Positions 8,844 to 18,156 are shown, numbered from the stretch's first letter. The stretch is DNA of 64,000 bases from Ferrimonas sediminum (GCF_900100175.1 NZ_FNEM01000015.1:47134-111133), one strand, 5' to 3'. The notes: generated by a model from the sequence alone, not told the origin. Numbers and translations: made by a program.

Positions 8844-10079
8844 TTACTCGGCGACCGGCAGTACCGACAGTTGATCCAGTTTCGGCAGAATCGCCTGCCG
8901 AAGCTGCTCTGAGGATTCGCTTTGCCAATAGCCGCCCAGGTAACTGAACAGCGGGATCACGGTGATGAAAAACAGCAGGATCAGCAGGATCATCGACGGT
9001 TTCAGCGGCCAGCGGTGCCCCGGCAGCGACAGAGTCAGGGCGCCTTTCTTCGGGCAGGCCTGAGCGCAGCGATGGCAGGCGTGACAATCATCGATGGTGA
9101 CGGTTTCCAACTGGTGCACCGGAATGTTGGACGGACAGGCTTGCTGGCACTTGCGGCAATCCTTGTCGTTGCATTCTCGCAGGCACAGGGCCGGGTTGCG
9201 GCGAATCTTGAACGGGCTCAGCATCGACAGCAGCCCCATCAGGGCGCCGTAGGGACAGAAGTAGCGGCAGAAGGCATTGCGCTTAATGGTCGACAGCGTC
9301 AATACCGCTGCCAGCAACAGCAACCCGATCAGAGAGGGGTTGGTGAACCGCTGCCACATCGACAGATCCGCCATCAGGTGACGTTCGCTGTTGAGGTAGT
9401 CACCCAATCCTGAGGAGGGGAGCTCCATCACCAGGCACAACAGCCAGATCAGCAGGCCATATTTGGTCATCTTAAGGCCGCTGTCGAGCCAGGCGGGCAC
9501 CTGGTGATCCCGCTTCCAGTAGGGGTTCAGGCGCTCATACAGCACTTCGGAAAAGAACCCCATCGAGCAAACCCAGCTGCAAAACGCCCGCTTGGTGATC
9601 AGGGCGGATCCCAGCAGCGACAGAAACAGCACCAGTGCGGCCGGGTGCTGATGGTCGATGATGCCCTGTTCTATCCAGGCGCGCAGGGAGACCCCGGCGG
9701 TAATGGGCAGGTAGACATCGACCACGCTGGGGCGGGTCATCCACAGGCTGCCGGCGTTCATCTGCATGGCGTACAGGGCGTATTGCACCGCCACAATCAC
9801 CATGGCGATGGCAAAGCCGTTTTGGGTTAGCTGCCGCAGTTGGTCGAAGCGGTCCATGGTGCGCGACGGCAACCGACTGGGCAGCAGCCAGCGGCCGGCG
9901 GTGACGGTCAGCAGGAAACAGAACGAGGCCAGCACCAGCAGGATATCGTGGGCCATCAGCAATCCCAGCCCTGCGGTGACCGCAGCGCTTATCACCCCGA
10001 GACTACGGCTCAGGGAGACGACAATGCCCAGCGCGACGGTGAAGCCGGTGAGCAAGATTAAGGATTCGAAGATGGACAT
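8844..10079 (-). CDS. Membrane-bound 4Fe-4S polyferredoxin (NapH/YccM-like)
   Basis: A 411-residue inner-membrane electron-transfer protein. Several transmembrane helices surround two cysteine motifs typical of NapH/NosR/YccM proteins: FCSWVCSMGFF near residue 167 and FCRYFCPYGA near 273. Two ferredoxin-type clusters follow, CNDKDCRKCQQACP and CHACHRCAQACP. It ends with a last helix and a short tail. No nap, nos or other partner genes are adjacent, so the donor and acceptor cannot be named. It lies between typA and the DUF2959 gene as a single transcription unit. Confidence 0.82.
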   Translation of the reverse strand: MSIFESLILLTGFTVALGIVVSLSRSLGVISAAVTAGLGLLMAHDILLVLASFCFLLTVTAGRWLLPSRLPSRTMDRFDQLRQLTQNGFAIAMVIVAVQYALYAMQMNAGSLWMTRPSVVDVYLPITAGVSLRAWIEQGIIDHQHPAALVLFLSLLGSALITKRAFCSWVCSMGFFSEVLYERLNPYWKRDHQVPAWLDSGLKMTKYGLLIWLLCLVMELPSSGLGDYLNSERHLMADLSMWQRFTNPSLIGLLLLAAVLTLSTIKRNAFCRYFCPYGALMGLLSMLSPFKIRRNPALCLRECNDKDCRKCQQACPSNIPVHQLETVTIDDCHACHRCAQACPKKGALTLSLPGHRWPLKPSMILLILLFFITVIPLFSYLGGYWQSESSEQLRQAILPKLDQLSVLPVAE

Positions 10080-10193
10080 GGACCAGCCAAACAGTTTCAG
10101 ATGGTCATCAGTATCTCAGCCTACGCTCCCCTTAGCAGTGCCAGCGTTGTGGTTTTTAGACACACTTAACAATTTGGATTAGAAACCAAATCT

Positions 10194-10826
10194 TTATTGC
10201 CCGAGGGTCTTAATAAATTGATCGGATTCGGCAATAGCTTTATTCATCTCGGTTATAAGAGCCTGCACCTCACCCTTGAGATCACCAAATTCATTACCGA
10301 TGGCATTGACCGCATTGGCATTGAGGTTGTGCTTCAGGTACAGCTCATTGTCTTTGAGGCGGGCCAGTACCGGATCCATCTTCTTTTCGGCGCGGCGCAT
10401 GCTCTTAAGCATGTTGGCGTATTGCCGTTTGGTGGCCGACAGGCGCTTCTCACTGTCGCGACGCAGCTTGGCAGACTGATACAGCTCCAGCTCCTGTTGC
10501 CACTCATCAAACATCGCCTCGGCGACATCATCAATGCTGTCGATGCGATCGCGGACGTCGTTGGCGGCCTTTTCCGAGGCCAGGTATTCGTCGCGGACGG
10601 TGTCATAGACGTCTTCGAGATCGCCGCCGTCAAAATCCACCAGAGTCTGCAGTTGTTCCAGCGCCGAGGTGAACTGCTCTTGTGCCTCTTGTTGACTCTC
10701 TTGGGCTGACTCTACCCGATCGGTGAGGATCTCCCGTTTATGGTAGCCGACCTGTTCGGCGGCGGCGTAGTACGCAGACTGGCAGCCTCCAAGCATCAGG
10801 GTGGCAATCAAAATCCAATACTTCAT
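10194..10826 (-). CDS. DUF2959 family lipoprotein
   Basis: A 210-residue protein with a lipoprotein signal peptide (MKYWILIATLMLGGCQS; lipobox LGGC). The rest is almost all alpha-helical and heptad-rich (ESAQESQQEAQEQF, KRQYANMLKSMRRAEKKM), so an elongated coiled coil anchored to a membrane is likely. Sequence and length fit the DUF2959 family common in marine gammaproteobacteria, whose role is not established. The next gene upstream on the same strand ends ten bases before its start, so the two are probably cotranscribed. Confidence 0.82.
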   Translation of the reverse strand: MKYWILIATLMLGGCQSAYYAAAEQVGYHKREILTDRVESAQESQQEAQEQFTSALEQLQTLVDFDGGDLEDVYDTVRDEYLASEKAANDVRDRIDSIDDVAEAMFDEWQQELELYQSAKLRRDSEKRLSATKRQYANMLKSMRRAEKKMDPVLARLKDNELYLKHNLNANAVNAIGNEFGDLKGEVQALITEMNKAIAESDQFIKTLGQ

Positions 10827-10835
10827 AGCAGTCCT

Positions 10836-11051
10836 TTAACGGTATTTGGCGGCATCGATGATGCACCATAGGTGGAGAATGGCGCCGAGGATGGCCGGCA
10901 CGATCAGGAAATAGAGAAAGTACCCTGAACTGACAAACACAAAGAACAGCAGTGCGGCGAGTATTCGCCCCTGAACCAACTGTCCCAGTCCGGGAATAAA
11001 ACAGCTGCAAATGGCGGCGATGACGTTACCGGCGGACCCCTGTCCGGACAT
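10836..11051 (-). CDS. Small two-helix membrane protein
   Basis: A 71-residue protein starting MSGQGSAGNVIAAI with an AGGAGG ribosome site at ideal spacing. A longer in-frame GTG/TTG start exists but lacks such a site. It contains a short amphipathic segment with FIPGLGQL, then two hydrophobic helices (ILAALLFFVFVSSGYFLYFL and VPAILGAILHLWCII) and a charged tail AAKYR. The PGLGQ-x-G pattern resembles TM2-like and DUF5683-like small membrane proteins. Function is unknown. It precedes the DUF2959 lipoprotein by ten bases and is probably its operon partner. Confidence 0.72.
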   Translation of the reverse strand: MSGQGSAGNVIAAICSCFIPGLGQLVQGRILAALLFFVFVSSGYFLYFLIVPAILGAILHLWCIIDAAKYR

Positions 11052-11171
11052 GCGAACCTCCTTGGTTACCCTGCATTCATTGAGCTCCGGGACCAAGTTT
11101 GCCCGGAAGTTGAGACAGTTATGTTAACACCGACCCGAGGTTCGGCAATACCATGACGGGCGATGTCCGGC

Positions 11172-12086
11172 TTAGCCTTGGCGTCGGCTCATCAGGTTGA
11201 ACAGGGCGCCTGCCAGGATCAACCCGCCACCGACCAGGGTCCACAGTGCCGGAATCTCGGCAAACACCAGCCAGCCAAGCAGGATGGAAAACAGAATCTG
11301 CACGTACGAGTAGGCCACCACCTTATTGGCGACCTCCCCCTGCAGCGCCTTGGTCAGACCCACCTGACCCATCTGAGTGAAGACTCCCACCAACAGCAGT
11401 AGCCCCAGAGTGGCAGGATCCGGCATCACCAACTGGTCTCCCAGTAGCAGCAGGGACACCGGCAGGGCGACCAGGGGGAAGTAGAGGATGATCACCGAAC
11501 TGTCCTCCTTGCCGCTGAGGGTTTTTACCAGGATGTAGGCCACGGCGCTGCCGCAGGCACCGAGCAGGGCAATAGCCACACTGAACCAGGGTAGGGCCTG
11601 GTCCGCAGACGCCAGGCCGGGAACCAGCATGGCACCCAGCCCGCATAGGGATAACAGGATGCAGATCAACGTGAACCGGTGTACCCGCTCCCCCAGAAAA
11701 TACCAAGCCAGGGCCGCGGTAAACACCGGGTGCAGGTACTGCAGCAGGGTGGCTTCTGCCAGAGGCAGGGTGGTAACGGCGTAATAGACGCACATCAGCG
11801 CCAGGGTGCCGACCAGACCCCGGGCCAGAAGCAGTCCCCGATGCTGCCCCAGGACCGACAGCCCCTTGCTGCGAATATCCAGGTAGCTGAGGATCAAGGA
11901 CACCAGCGCCCGGGCGGCCACGATCTCCAGCACAGGAATGCCTTGGGCGCTGGTCAGCTTGACGCAGGCGGTCATCAGGGCAAACCCCAGGGCCGATAAT
12001 AGGGCGTAGTAGAGGCTAAGGGTGGGGGTGGAGCGGGTCGGCATGGCAGCGTCGGAACTCGGGGGCAGGCTAGCGATGATCGCCAT
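11172..12086 (-). CDS. EamA/DMT-family transporter
   Basis: A 304-residue protein with ten predicted transmembrane helices in two EamA repeats of about 140 residues each. Each repeat ends in the family's PLAEATLLQYLHPVFTA-like and QILFSILLGWLVFAEIP-like segments. Such transporters export or import metabolites, amino acids or drugs; the substrate cannot be inferred. The start could instead be the ATG fifteen codons in (MPTRSTPTLSL); neither start has a clear ribosome site. It is divergent from yihY. Confidence 0.85.
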   Translation of the reverse strand: MAIIASLPPSSDAAMPTRSTPTLSLYYALLSALGFALMTACVKLTSAQGIPVLEIVAARALVSLILSYLDIRSKGLSVLGQHRGLLLARGLVGTLALMCVYYAVTTLPLAEATLLQYLHPVFTAALAWYFLGERVHRFTLICILLSLCGLGAMLVPGLASADQALPWFSVAIALLGACGSAVAYILVKTLSGKEDSSVIILYFPLVALPVSLLLLGDQLVMPDPATLGLLLLVGVFTQMGQVGLTKALQGEVANKVVAYSYVQILFSILLGWLVFAEIPALWTLVGGGLILAGALFNLMSRRQG

Positions 12087-12219
12087 AGTGGCGGCCGAGC
12101 CGGCAGTGAGTCAAGGGTGGGGCAACGGTATTCCCGGTTGTGGAGGAATCAAATAGGGTAAATTGTTCTTTTGTATGCCATGTTATCATCAGGGTGACGT
12201 AAGGTTGCACAGGTTTACT

Positions 12220-13095
12220 ATGAACATCATGACTCGGGCTCGACTGCAGTGGCAACGGTTTCCCTGGCGTCGCATTCCCGCTTATTTTCGATTTTTACTT
12301 CGTCGCAGTGTCGATAACCGGCTGCAGGTGACCTCGGGGTACCTGGCCTACATGACCTTGCTGTCGCTGGTGCCGCTGATGGCGGTGGTGCTGTCGATCT
12401 TCTCTGCCTTTCCCGCCTTCAAGGGGGTAAAACAGCAGGTGGAGCAGTTTGTGTACAGCAATTTTGTGCCCACCGCCGGTGGCGTAGTGCAGCAGTACCT
12501 GGCGGAGTTTGTCGACAATGCGTCGCGGATGACGGCCGTAGGGGTGGTGTTCCTGGCGGTGGTCGCCCTGGCACTGATCTCGGCCATCGACAAGGCGCTG
12601 AATCAGATATGGCGGATTCAGCAGCGACGGCGCTGGGTATATTCCTTTTCCATGTACTGGATGATTCTGACCCTGGGTCCTATTCTGATAGGCGCCAGCA
12701 TTGTCATGACTTCGTATCTGGTGTCGCTGAAGCTGTTTTCTGACGTCGGCTTGTCCGGTGTGGTGCCGTTCTTTGTGGCTAAGTTGCCGTTTTTATTGTC
12801 GGTGCTGGCGTTTGTGATGATGTATGCACTGGTGCCCAACACCCAGGTCCGGTTTCACCACGCCCTCACCGGGGCGGTGGTGGCGGCACTGCTGTTTGAA
12901 GCGGGCAAACGGGGCTTTGCCTGGTACATCACCACCTTTCCGTCGTACGAAGCGATTTATGGGGCTCTGGCGGTGATTCCGATACTCTTTGTCTGGGTGT
13001 ACCTGTCCTGGATGATCCTTCTGGTGGGGGCGGAAGTGACTGCGTCTTTGCCGGAGTTCTTTGCCGTAACTGAAAAACATAAGGAATTGACATGA
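12220..13095 (+). CDS. yihY: YihY/BrkB-family inner-membrane protein
   Basis: A 291-residue membrane protein of the YihY (formerly called RNase BN-like) family. Typical motifs are [28 protein letters not shown] [35 protein letters not shown] and [18 protein letters not shown]. The ATG at 12220 is chosen because upstream in-frame starts add a non-conserved cysteine-rich stretch; an ATG at 12229 is also possible. The molecular role is unknown. Its 3' end overlaps the next gene by four bases. The yihY-dtd-yiiD neighbourhood is conserved with E. coli. Confidence 0.9.
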   Translation: MNIMTRARLQWQRFPWRRIPAYFRFLLRRSVDNRLQVTSGYLAYMTLLSLVPLMAVVLSIFSAFPAFKGVKQQVEQFVYSNFVPTAGGVVQQYLAEFVDNASRMTAVGVVFLAVVALALISAIDKALNQIWRIQQRRRWVYSFSMYWMILTLGPILIGASIVMTSYLVSLKLFSDVGLSGVVPFFVAKLPFLLSVLAFVMMYALVPNTQVRFHHALTGAVVAALLFEAGKRGFAWYITTFPSYEAIYGALAVIPILFVWVYLSWMILLVGAEVTASLPEFFAVTEKHKELT

Positions 13096-13622
13096 TGAAA
13101 CATTGGATGATCGCCGCCGTGCTGGTTGTGTTGACCGGCTGTGCCAGTACCGGAAAGGATCCGGTGACCGTCGATATGAGTGGCATGACTAACGAGCAGG
13201 CCACGGAGCAGCTGATCGAGGCCCTGAAATCCGAGTCCTATCAGGTGAAGCGGGCCAGTGCCGACCGTGTCCTGGTGGACTACGACGGCAGCCATTTTTT
13301 GCTGCAGCCCAAGTTGATGCCCAACGGCCTGGACCGGGTGGTGATCACTAAATACTACGCCCTTCACCCGGATCTGGCCCAAACGCCGGAGCTGCTGCTG
13401 ATCATCGGCAAGCTGAATCAGCAACTGGATTTTGCCAAGTTTGTGGTGCGAGATGAGGGCAAGGCCATCGAAGTTCGCGGTGCGGCCACCTTCGTCGATC
13501 GAATCAGTGTGCTGGAACTGACCCGTTTTATGGACTGGACCAATCAGGGCCTGGCGCTGTTAAGGCAGCAGTTCCCCCAGGCGCAGCCGATGGCAAAAGA
13601 GGTCCGGCTCAATAGCCTCTGA
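13092..13622 (+). CDS. Hypothetical lipoprotein between yihY and dtd
   Basis: A 176-residue protein with a lipobox signal peptide ([15 protein letters not shown]). The mature part has mixed alpha/beta character ([39 protein letters not shown]) and resembles YbjN-like sensory domains in overall shape, but no family could be assigned with certainty. An AAGGAA ribosome site lies before the ATG, which overlaps the yihY stop (ATGA), indicating translational coupling. It is followed by dtd, so it probably belongs to a yihY-lipoprotein-dtd operon. An envelope location is inferred from the lipobox. Confidence 0.78.
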   Translation: MMKHWMIAAVLVVLTGCASTGKDPVTVDMSGMTNEQATEQLIEALKSESYQVKRASADRVLVDYDGSHFLLQPKLMPNGLDRVVITKYYALHPDLAQTPELLLIIGKLNQQLDFAKFVVRDEGKAIEVRGAATFVDRISVLELTRFMDWTNQGLALLRQQFPQAQPMAKEVRLNSL

Positions 13623-13705
13623 GCGACGTCGCAAAGGGATAGTTCCCCTCTTGAGTTGTCATGGTGTCGAGGTCAAACTGGAGCGACTTTGATTGAGGGG
13701 ACAAG

Positions 13706-14143
13706 ATGATCGCACTGGTGCAGCGGGTTTCGACCGCAAAAGTGGAAGTGGCAGGCCGAATCACCGGCGAAATTGACCGAGGTCTGTTGGTGTTGTTAGG
13801 CGTCGAGCAAGGCGATGACACCGAGAAGTTGCGCAAGCTGGCAGATAAGGTGATGAAGTACCGAATCTTTGCCGATGGAGAGGGCAAGATGAACCTGAAC
13901 GTTCGTCAGGCCGGTGGTAAGTTGCTGGTGGTCAGCCAGTTTACTCTGGCCGCCGACACCGGTCGAGGTCTGCGCCCCAGCTTTTCAGGGGCCGGTAAAC
14001 CGGATCAGGCCGAGGCGCAGTATCGGGAGTTTGTGACCTATTGTCGCAATTCGGGCATGGGTGTGGAGACCGGTGAGTTTGCCGCCGACATGCAGGTGTC
14101 ATTGACCAACGACGGTCCGGTGACTTTCCACCTTCAGGTGTAA
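13706..14143 (+). CDS. dtd: D-aminoacyl-tRNA deacylase
   Basis: A 145-residue enzyme that hydrolyses D-amino acids mischarged on tRNA. It starts [15 protein letters not shown] with a GAGGGG ribosome site. The two signature motifs are present: [17 protein letters not shown] (the SQFTL active-site strand) and the NDGPVTF end (cross-subunit GPxT-type Pro). Length is that of the family. It follows yihY and the lipoprotein gene and is closed by a bidirectional terminator. Confidence 0.97.
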   Translation: MIALVQRVSTAKVEVAGRITGEIDRGLLVLLGVEQGDDTEKLRKLADKVMKYRIFADGEGKMNLNVRQAGGKLLVVSQFTLAADTGRGLRPSFSGAGKPDQAEAQYREFVTYCRNSGMGVETGEFAADMQVSLTNDGPVTFHLQV

Positions 14144-14160
14144 CCGCCGTCAGGGAATAA

Positions 14161-14187
14161 AAAAGCCGCTCAACTGAGCGGCTTTTT
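14161..14187. terminator. Bidirectional terminator between dtd and rluF
   Basis: AAAAGCCGCTC / GAGCGGCTTTT pairs around an AACT loop, with A and T runs on both sides. It can terminate both dtd (rightward) and rluF (leftward), whose stop codons lie 18 and 6 bases away. Confidence 0.88.
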
Positions 14188-14192
14188 AGTGG

Positions 14193-15167
14193 CTATTTGG
14201 GGGCTTTGCGTTTCAGGCTCAGGGTGCGATCACCGGGCTTGCACGCCTTGGGTTTGTCGACCTTGGGCTTGTTGGGGTTATCGACAAAGATCTTGCGGCC
14301 GCTACCACTGGGCTTATCCAGGGCGCCTCGTCCCTCCCCCTGACCACTGGGGCGCCGCGGGGCACCGGAGCGGGGTTTGATTGGCCTGGCAGGCCTGAAG
14401 TCGTCGTTGCGGCTGTCTTTGGGCGGGGTGGTGTTCACCGCGGTTTTGCTGGAGCCGGCCACGGCCTGGTTGATGGCTGCCATCTCGTCGGCACTCAGAT
14501 CCCGCCACTGGCCGGGGCGCAGCCCCGACAGGGTGACGTTCATGATCCGGGTACGCTTGAGTTTGGTGACCTTGTAACCCAGGTACTCACACATGCGCCG
14601 AATCTGTCGGTTCAGCCCCTGGGTCAGGACGATTTTAAAGACATAGCGGCTGACCATGGTGACCTGACAGGGCTTGGTGACGGTATCGAGAATCGGCACG
14701 CCCTTGGACATCCGTTCGATAAACCGCTCGCTGACCGGCTGATCGACGGTCACCACGTACTCTTTGTCGTGAGCGTTTTCAGCCCGCAGAATCTTGTTGA
14801 CGATGTCACCGTCACTGGTGAGGAAAATCAGGCCTTCGGAAGGCTTGTCCAAACGGCCGATGGGAAAGATTCGTCGCTTATGGCCGATGGCATCGACGAT
14901 GTTGCCATGCACGTCACGCTCGGTGGTGCAGGTGATGCCGATGGGCTTGTTGTAGGCGATGTAGATGCGATCGGACTTGTTGCTGGCGCTGGCCTTGATG
15001 GGTTTGCCGTCCACGGCGACCTGATCGCCTGGCAGCACCTTGGTGCCGAGCTCCGGAGTGCGGCCATTGATGGTGACGCGGTTCTGCTCGATGAGCTTGT
15101 CGGCTTCGCGGCGAGAGCAGAAGCCCGATTCGCTGATGAATTTATTCAGACGTTTTTCGGTAGTCAC
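14193..15167 (-). CDS. rluF: 23S rRNA pseudouridine-2604 synthase RluF
   Basis: A 324-residue member of the RsuA/RluB/E/F group. An N-terminal S4 RNA-binding domain (RLNKFISESGFCSRREADKLIE) is followed by the catalytic domain with the active Asp in FPIGRLDKPSEGL and the LTQGLNRQIRRMC motif. The spacing and ERTRIMNV-like segment (KRTRIMNVTLSGL) match RluF rather than RluB. The last 85 residues are a basic, low-complexity tail. The GTG at 15165-15167 (MTTEKRLNKF) is preferred. An upstream TTG would add 16 residues but overlaps a TATACT promoter-like box. Confidence 0.92.
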   Translation of the reverse strand: MTTEKRLNKFISESGFCSRREADKLIEQNRVTINGRTPELGTKVLPGDQVAVDGKPIKASASNKSDRIYIAYNKPIGITCTTERDVHGNIVDAIGHKRRIFPIGRLDKPSEGLIFLTSDGDIVNKILRAENAHDKEYVVTVDQPVSERFIERMSKGVPILDTVTKPCQVTMVSRYVFKIVLTQGLNRQIRRMCEYLGYKVTKLKRTRIMNVTLSGLRPGQWRDLSADEMAAINQAVAGSSKTAVNTTPPKDSRNDDFRPARPIKPRSGAPRRPSGQGEGRGALDKPSGSGRKIFVDNPNKPKVDKPKACKPGDRTLSLKRKAPK

Positions 15168-15247
15168 TGTGGTATCCAACTGGTGGCCGGGTTTTGGCGC
15201 GCCACAGTATACCAAACTGGGGCTCAGCTGGGACCTGCGTCATGAAA

Positions 15248-15268
15248 AAGGCGCCGTTGAGGCGCCTT
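15248..15268 (-). terminator. Terminator of cheV
   Basis: On the minus strand AAGGCGCC / GGCGCCTT forms an 8-bp stem with a five-base loop, followed by five T residues. It lies 14 bases past the cheV stop and upstream of rluF. Confidence 0.82.
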
Positions 15269-15281
15269 GTTCTGCGGTGGC

Positions 15282-16151
15282 TCAGTGGTGTGAGCCGCGA
15301 GCGATGGCCGCCAACAGAGCTTCGGGGTCGAACTTGCACAGGCCTTCATCGGCACCGCTGTTGTGGGTGTAGCGGCGGCACACGTCGCTGTTGAGCGAGG
15401 TGTGCAGAATGATGTAGGTCTCTTTGAGGCAGGCTTCGCTGCGAACCGTGGTGGCCAGCTGATAGCCGTCCAGCTCCGGCATCTCGATGTCGGAGACCAG
15501 AATCTGAATCGGCTCGCCGGCGGCAGCCTGCTCCTGCAGTCGCTCCAGAGCAGCCCGACCGTTAGGGGCGCTGTGGTAATCGATGCCGTGTTGCTCCAGC
15601 ACATTGGCCAGTTGTCGCCGGGCAAAGCGGGAATCGTCGCAGATCAAAATTCGTTGGCCACGAATCTCCGCCAGAGTGGTGTCGTCGAGGACAAAATTGT
15701 CGTTGTCCTGACGGGCATTGAGGCCGACAGTTTCGTTGAGGATCCGCTCCAGATCCAACACCTGGACCAGATCGTTGTCGCGACGAATGACACCGGAACT
15801 GTAGCTGGTATCGCCCAACCTCGACGGCATGGAGGCGACGTCATCGCTGTTGCAGTAATGGATGGTATCGATGCCCGTGACCAACAGGCCGTACAGGCGC
15901 TCCTGCACCTCGCACACCACTACCTGTTTGCACTCATCGGATGCCATGCCGATGGCGTTGGCCAGATCGATGACCGTCAGAGTGTGGCCCCGCAGCGGCA
16001 TGGTACCCACCACAGACGGGTGGCTGCCGGGAATCTGGTTGAACTGGCGGGTTGTCACGATCTCCCGCACTTTCAGCGTGGTGATGGCGAAAGCCCGACG
16101 AGGCCCCAGGGTAAAGACCAGAAACTCTTGACGATTATTTTCTTGTGACAT
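15282..16151 (-). CDS. cheV: Chemotaxis coupling protein CheV
   Basis: A 289-residue fusion of a CheW-like adaptor (residues about 8-150; REIVTTRQFNQIPGSHPSVVG, PLRGHTLTVIDLA) and a C-terminal receiver domain (about 165-289). The receiver carries the acidic pair in ILICDDSRFARRQ, the phospho-Asp in VSDIEMPELDGY, and a conserved Thr/Ser in LHTSL. CheV couples chemoreceptors to CheA and tunes adaptation. The ATG of MSQENN is chosen; four codons upstream is a second start with no better ribosome site. No other chemotaxis gene is adjacent. It is monocistronic and ends in a terminator. Confidence 0.94.
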   Translation of the reverse strand: MSQENNRQEFLVFTLGPRRAFAITTLKVREIVTTRQFNQIPGSHPSVVGTMPLRGHTLTVIDLANAIGMASDECKQVVVCEVQERLYGLLVTGIDTIHYCNSDDVASMPSRLGDTSYSSGVIRRDNDLVQVLDLERILNETVGLNARQDNDNFVLDDTTLAEIRGQRILICDDSRFARRQLANVLEQHGIDYHSAPNGRAALERLQEQAAAGEPIQILVSDIEMPELDGYQLATTVRSEACLKETYIILHTSLNSDVCRRYTHNSGADEGLCKFDPEALLAAIARGSHH

Positions 16152-16323
16152 CCCAAATACCAAAGGTGATTGCGGTTGTAATAGTGATAGCGACGGCAGG
16201 TTAGCGGTGATTAAATCGTGGCCGCCAGCCTGGGTTTACCTTGCCTTGGTAAGGCCAGGCTGTCCACCTAATCTGTGTTATTCTCGGCGCATATTTGCGC
16301 TACAACCGATTACGCAGGTGACC

Positions 16324-17175
16324 ATGATATTTGTAAAGCCTGACCCAATACAATTGGCCGCGGGATTTGATCTTCGATTTCGGGTACTGCGTCAACCCTG
16401 GCAGCAGCCCCGGGGCAGTGAGCAAGATGATCTGGAGGCTCAGGGACTGCATCGGGTCGGCGTCGATGACGCCGGTACGGTCGTGGCGACCGGCCGGGTG
16501 CATCCGCTGTCGCCCAGCCGGGGTCAGATTCGCTATATGGCGGTGGCCCCGGAGCGCCAGGGGCAGGGGCTGGGTGCCCGGTTGCTGGCGGCGCTGGAAC
16601 AGGCGGCGCAACAGGCCGGCCTGGAAGTGGTGGAGTTGCAGGCCAGAGAAGCTCAGCTGGGGTTCTATCTGGCGCAGGGCTACCGGGACATCGGTGTCGG
16701 CCACACCCTGTTTGGCACGGTGTCGCACCGGCGTATGGCCAAGGTGCTGGACAGCGGCATTGCCCGCCTGAATGAGGTGTGGCACCAGACCATTCCCATG
16801 GCTGACTTTATGAAGGTCGAAGGGCTGACGTTCGATGGGCGTCGTTTCTGTACCCGGGCCAGCTTCGACAGCGGCCGTAACCTGCACGGCACCCTGTTTG
16901 CCGGGGCCGGCTACAGCCAGGCGGTCCTAACCGGCTGGGGACGGGTATGGCTGGAACTGCAGCTGCTCGGAATGGAGGGCGATATCGTGCTGGCTCGGGC
17001 TGAAGTCAGCTACAGCAAACCGGTGACTGAGACCCCGATGGCCGAGGTGGAGAGCGAAGCGCTGAATCTGGCGCCCCTGCTCAGTGGTCGCAACGCCAAG
17101 GTGCCTCTGACCGTGGCTCTGGCGGATGGTCTGAGGTTACAGGCGCTGTTTGCGGTGCTGGCAGAGCGACACTGA
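16324..17175 (+). CDS. yiiD: YiiD-like GNAT plus thioesterase-fold protein
   Basis: A 283-residue two-domain protein. Residues 1-140 are a GNAT acetyltransferase fold with the acyl-CoA loop APERQGQGLGARLL. Residues 145-283 are a hotdog (thioesterase-like) domain with GTLFAGAGYSQAVLTGWG and EVSYSKPV. This architecture is that of E. coli YiiD, which has been reported as a malonyl-ACP decarboxylase acting in fatty-acid initiation (MadA/FabY). The same yihY-dtd-yiiD neighbourhood supports orthology, although rluF and cheV are inserted here. The ATG giving MIFVKPDP is chosen over a start 39 codons upstream, which adds unconserved sequence. Confidence 0.85.
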   Translation: MIFVKPDPIQLAAGFDLRFRVLRQPWQQPRGSEQDDLEAQGLHRVGVDDAGTVVATGRVHPLSPSRGQIRYMAVAPERQGQGLGARLLAALEQAAQQAGLEVVELQAREAQLGFYLAQGYRDIGVGHTLFGTVSHRRMAKVLDSGIARLNEVWHQTIPMADFMKVEGLTFDGRRFCTRASFDSGRNLHGTLFAGAGYSQAVLTGWGRVWLELQLLGMEGDIVLARAEVSYSKPVTETPMAEVESEALNLAPLLSGRNAKVPLTVALADGLRLQALFAVLAERH

Positions 17176-17182
17176 GGGGAAT

Positions 17183-17210
17183 GAAACAGGCTCCCTCGGG
17201 AGCCTGTTTC
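17183..17210. terminator. Hairpin between convergent yiiD and DUF3014 genes
   Basis: A perfect 12-bp stem GAAACAGGCTCC / GGAGCCTGTTTC encloses CTCG. It lies between the two stop codons. There is no strong T run on either side, so it may stop transcription inefficiently or stabilise the 3' ends. Confidence 0.6.
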
Positions 17211-17226
17211 AGGTGGCACCGATGGC

Positions 17227-18096
17227 TCAGTCGTTCATGGCGGCGCGGAAGCGGCGCAGCGTCGACTTCAGTTTACGGGCGTTGTCCGGTCCCATGCGCA
17301 GCATCAGCTTCTCGACGTCAGTCAGAGACTCCAGGTCGGCGTCTTTAAACTCGTAGTTGACGCTGTGGCTTTCCAGCGGGATGGCGGTGTCCATCTCCGG
17401 CGCCGATAACAGCAGGTCGATGGCGTCGTCCAGTCGGTCGCGGAAGCTGTCTTCATACCCCAGTTCTGCGTAGGCCTGTTCGAACAGAGGCTCCATCAGC
17501 AGGAAGCTGTCACGCAGGGCCTGCTCATCGAGGCGGTACAGGAAGCTGGTGTAGGCGTCGTAACGGTGGTAGCCATCGGGATCCAGGTACAGCTGACCAT
17601 TCACGTCTACCGCTTTAAACTCTTCGCTCAGGCGTTTAAACGGTCCCTGCTCACGCAGGAGGTTACCCTGCGCCAGGTTGTCCACCAGGCCTACAAAGCG
17701 GCGAACCAGGCTGTCAGGCACCAGGAACTGACCCAGTTGCATGCCATCGGACAGGCCGTTGAGTTGGGCTTTGGCAAACTCATCGGATTGGGCCAGGGGC
17801 GGCAGCTCAATCTTCGGTGCTTCTGGTTCTGGCTCGGGTTCGACCACTTCGGGCGCGGGTTGGGGCTCTGGCTGAGGTTCGGGCTCGATCACCGGCTCGG
17901 TCGGCAGGGGCTCGGCAGGCACTTCAACGATGGGTTCGATCACCGGCTCGATGGGGTCGACGGTCGCCACCGGAGCCTCCTTGTCGCCGGCGAAGTAAAA
18001 CCAGGCGCCGATACTCAGAAGGATAACCAGTACCACCATCACCATGGCAATGGTGCTGGAATTGGAACTGTTGGTGTCGCGTTCATTTGAATTCAT
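17227..18096 (-). CDS. DUF3014 membrane-anchored periplasmic protein
   Basis: A 289-residue protein with a short cytoplasmic N-terminus, one transmembrane helix (AMVMVVLVILLSIGAWFYF) and a Pro/Glu-rich linker at about residues 45-98 built from repeats such as PVIEP and EPEPQPEPQP. A compact helical domain (LPPLAQSDEF onwards) follows and matches DUF3014 in composition and length. The EP-rich spacer would reach across the periplasm as in TonB-like proteins. Function is unknown. It is transcribed alone, convergent with yiiD and downstream of recG. Confidence 0.83.
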   Translation of the reverse strand: MNSNERDTNSSNSSTIAMVMVVLVILLSIGAWFYFAGDKEAPVATVDPIEPVIEPIVEVPAEPLPTEPVIEPEPQPEPQPAPEVVEPEPEPEAPKIELPPLAQSDEFAKAQLNGLSDGMQLGQFLVPDSLVRRFVGLVDNLAQGNLLREQGPFKRLSEEFKAVDVNGQLYLDPDGYHRYDAYTSFLYRLDEQALRDSFLLMEPLFEQAYAELGYEDSFRDRLDDAIDLLLSAPEMDTAIPLESHSVNYEFKDADLESLTDVEKLMLRMGPDNARKLKSTLRRFRAAMND

Positions 18097-18156
18097 GGTG
18101 GTCTCTTTGCTCCTGTGCCGACCTACACTCCATTGTGCAAAATTAGCCCTGCCTGT

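Noticed and set aside
15168..15215. TTG start extending RluF by 16 residues
   Set aside because: The extra residues are not conserved with E. coli RluF, and the TTG overlaps a TATACT promoter-like box. The GTG at 15165-15167 is preferred.
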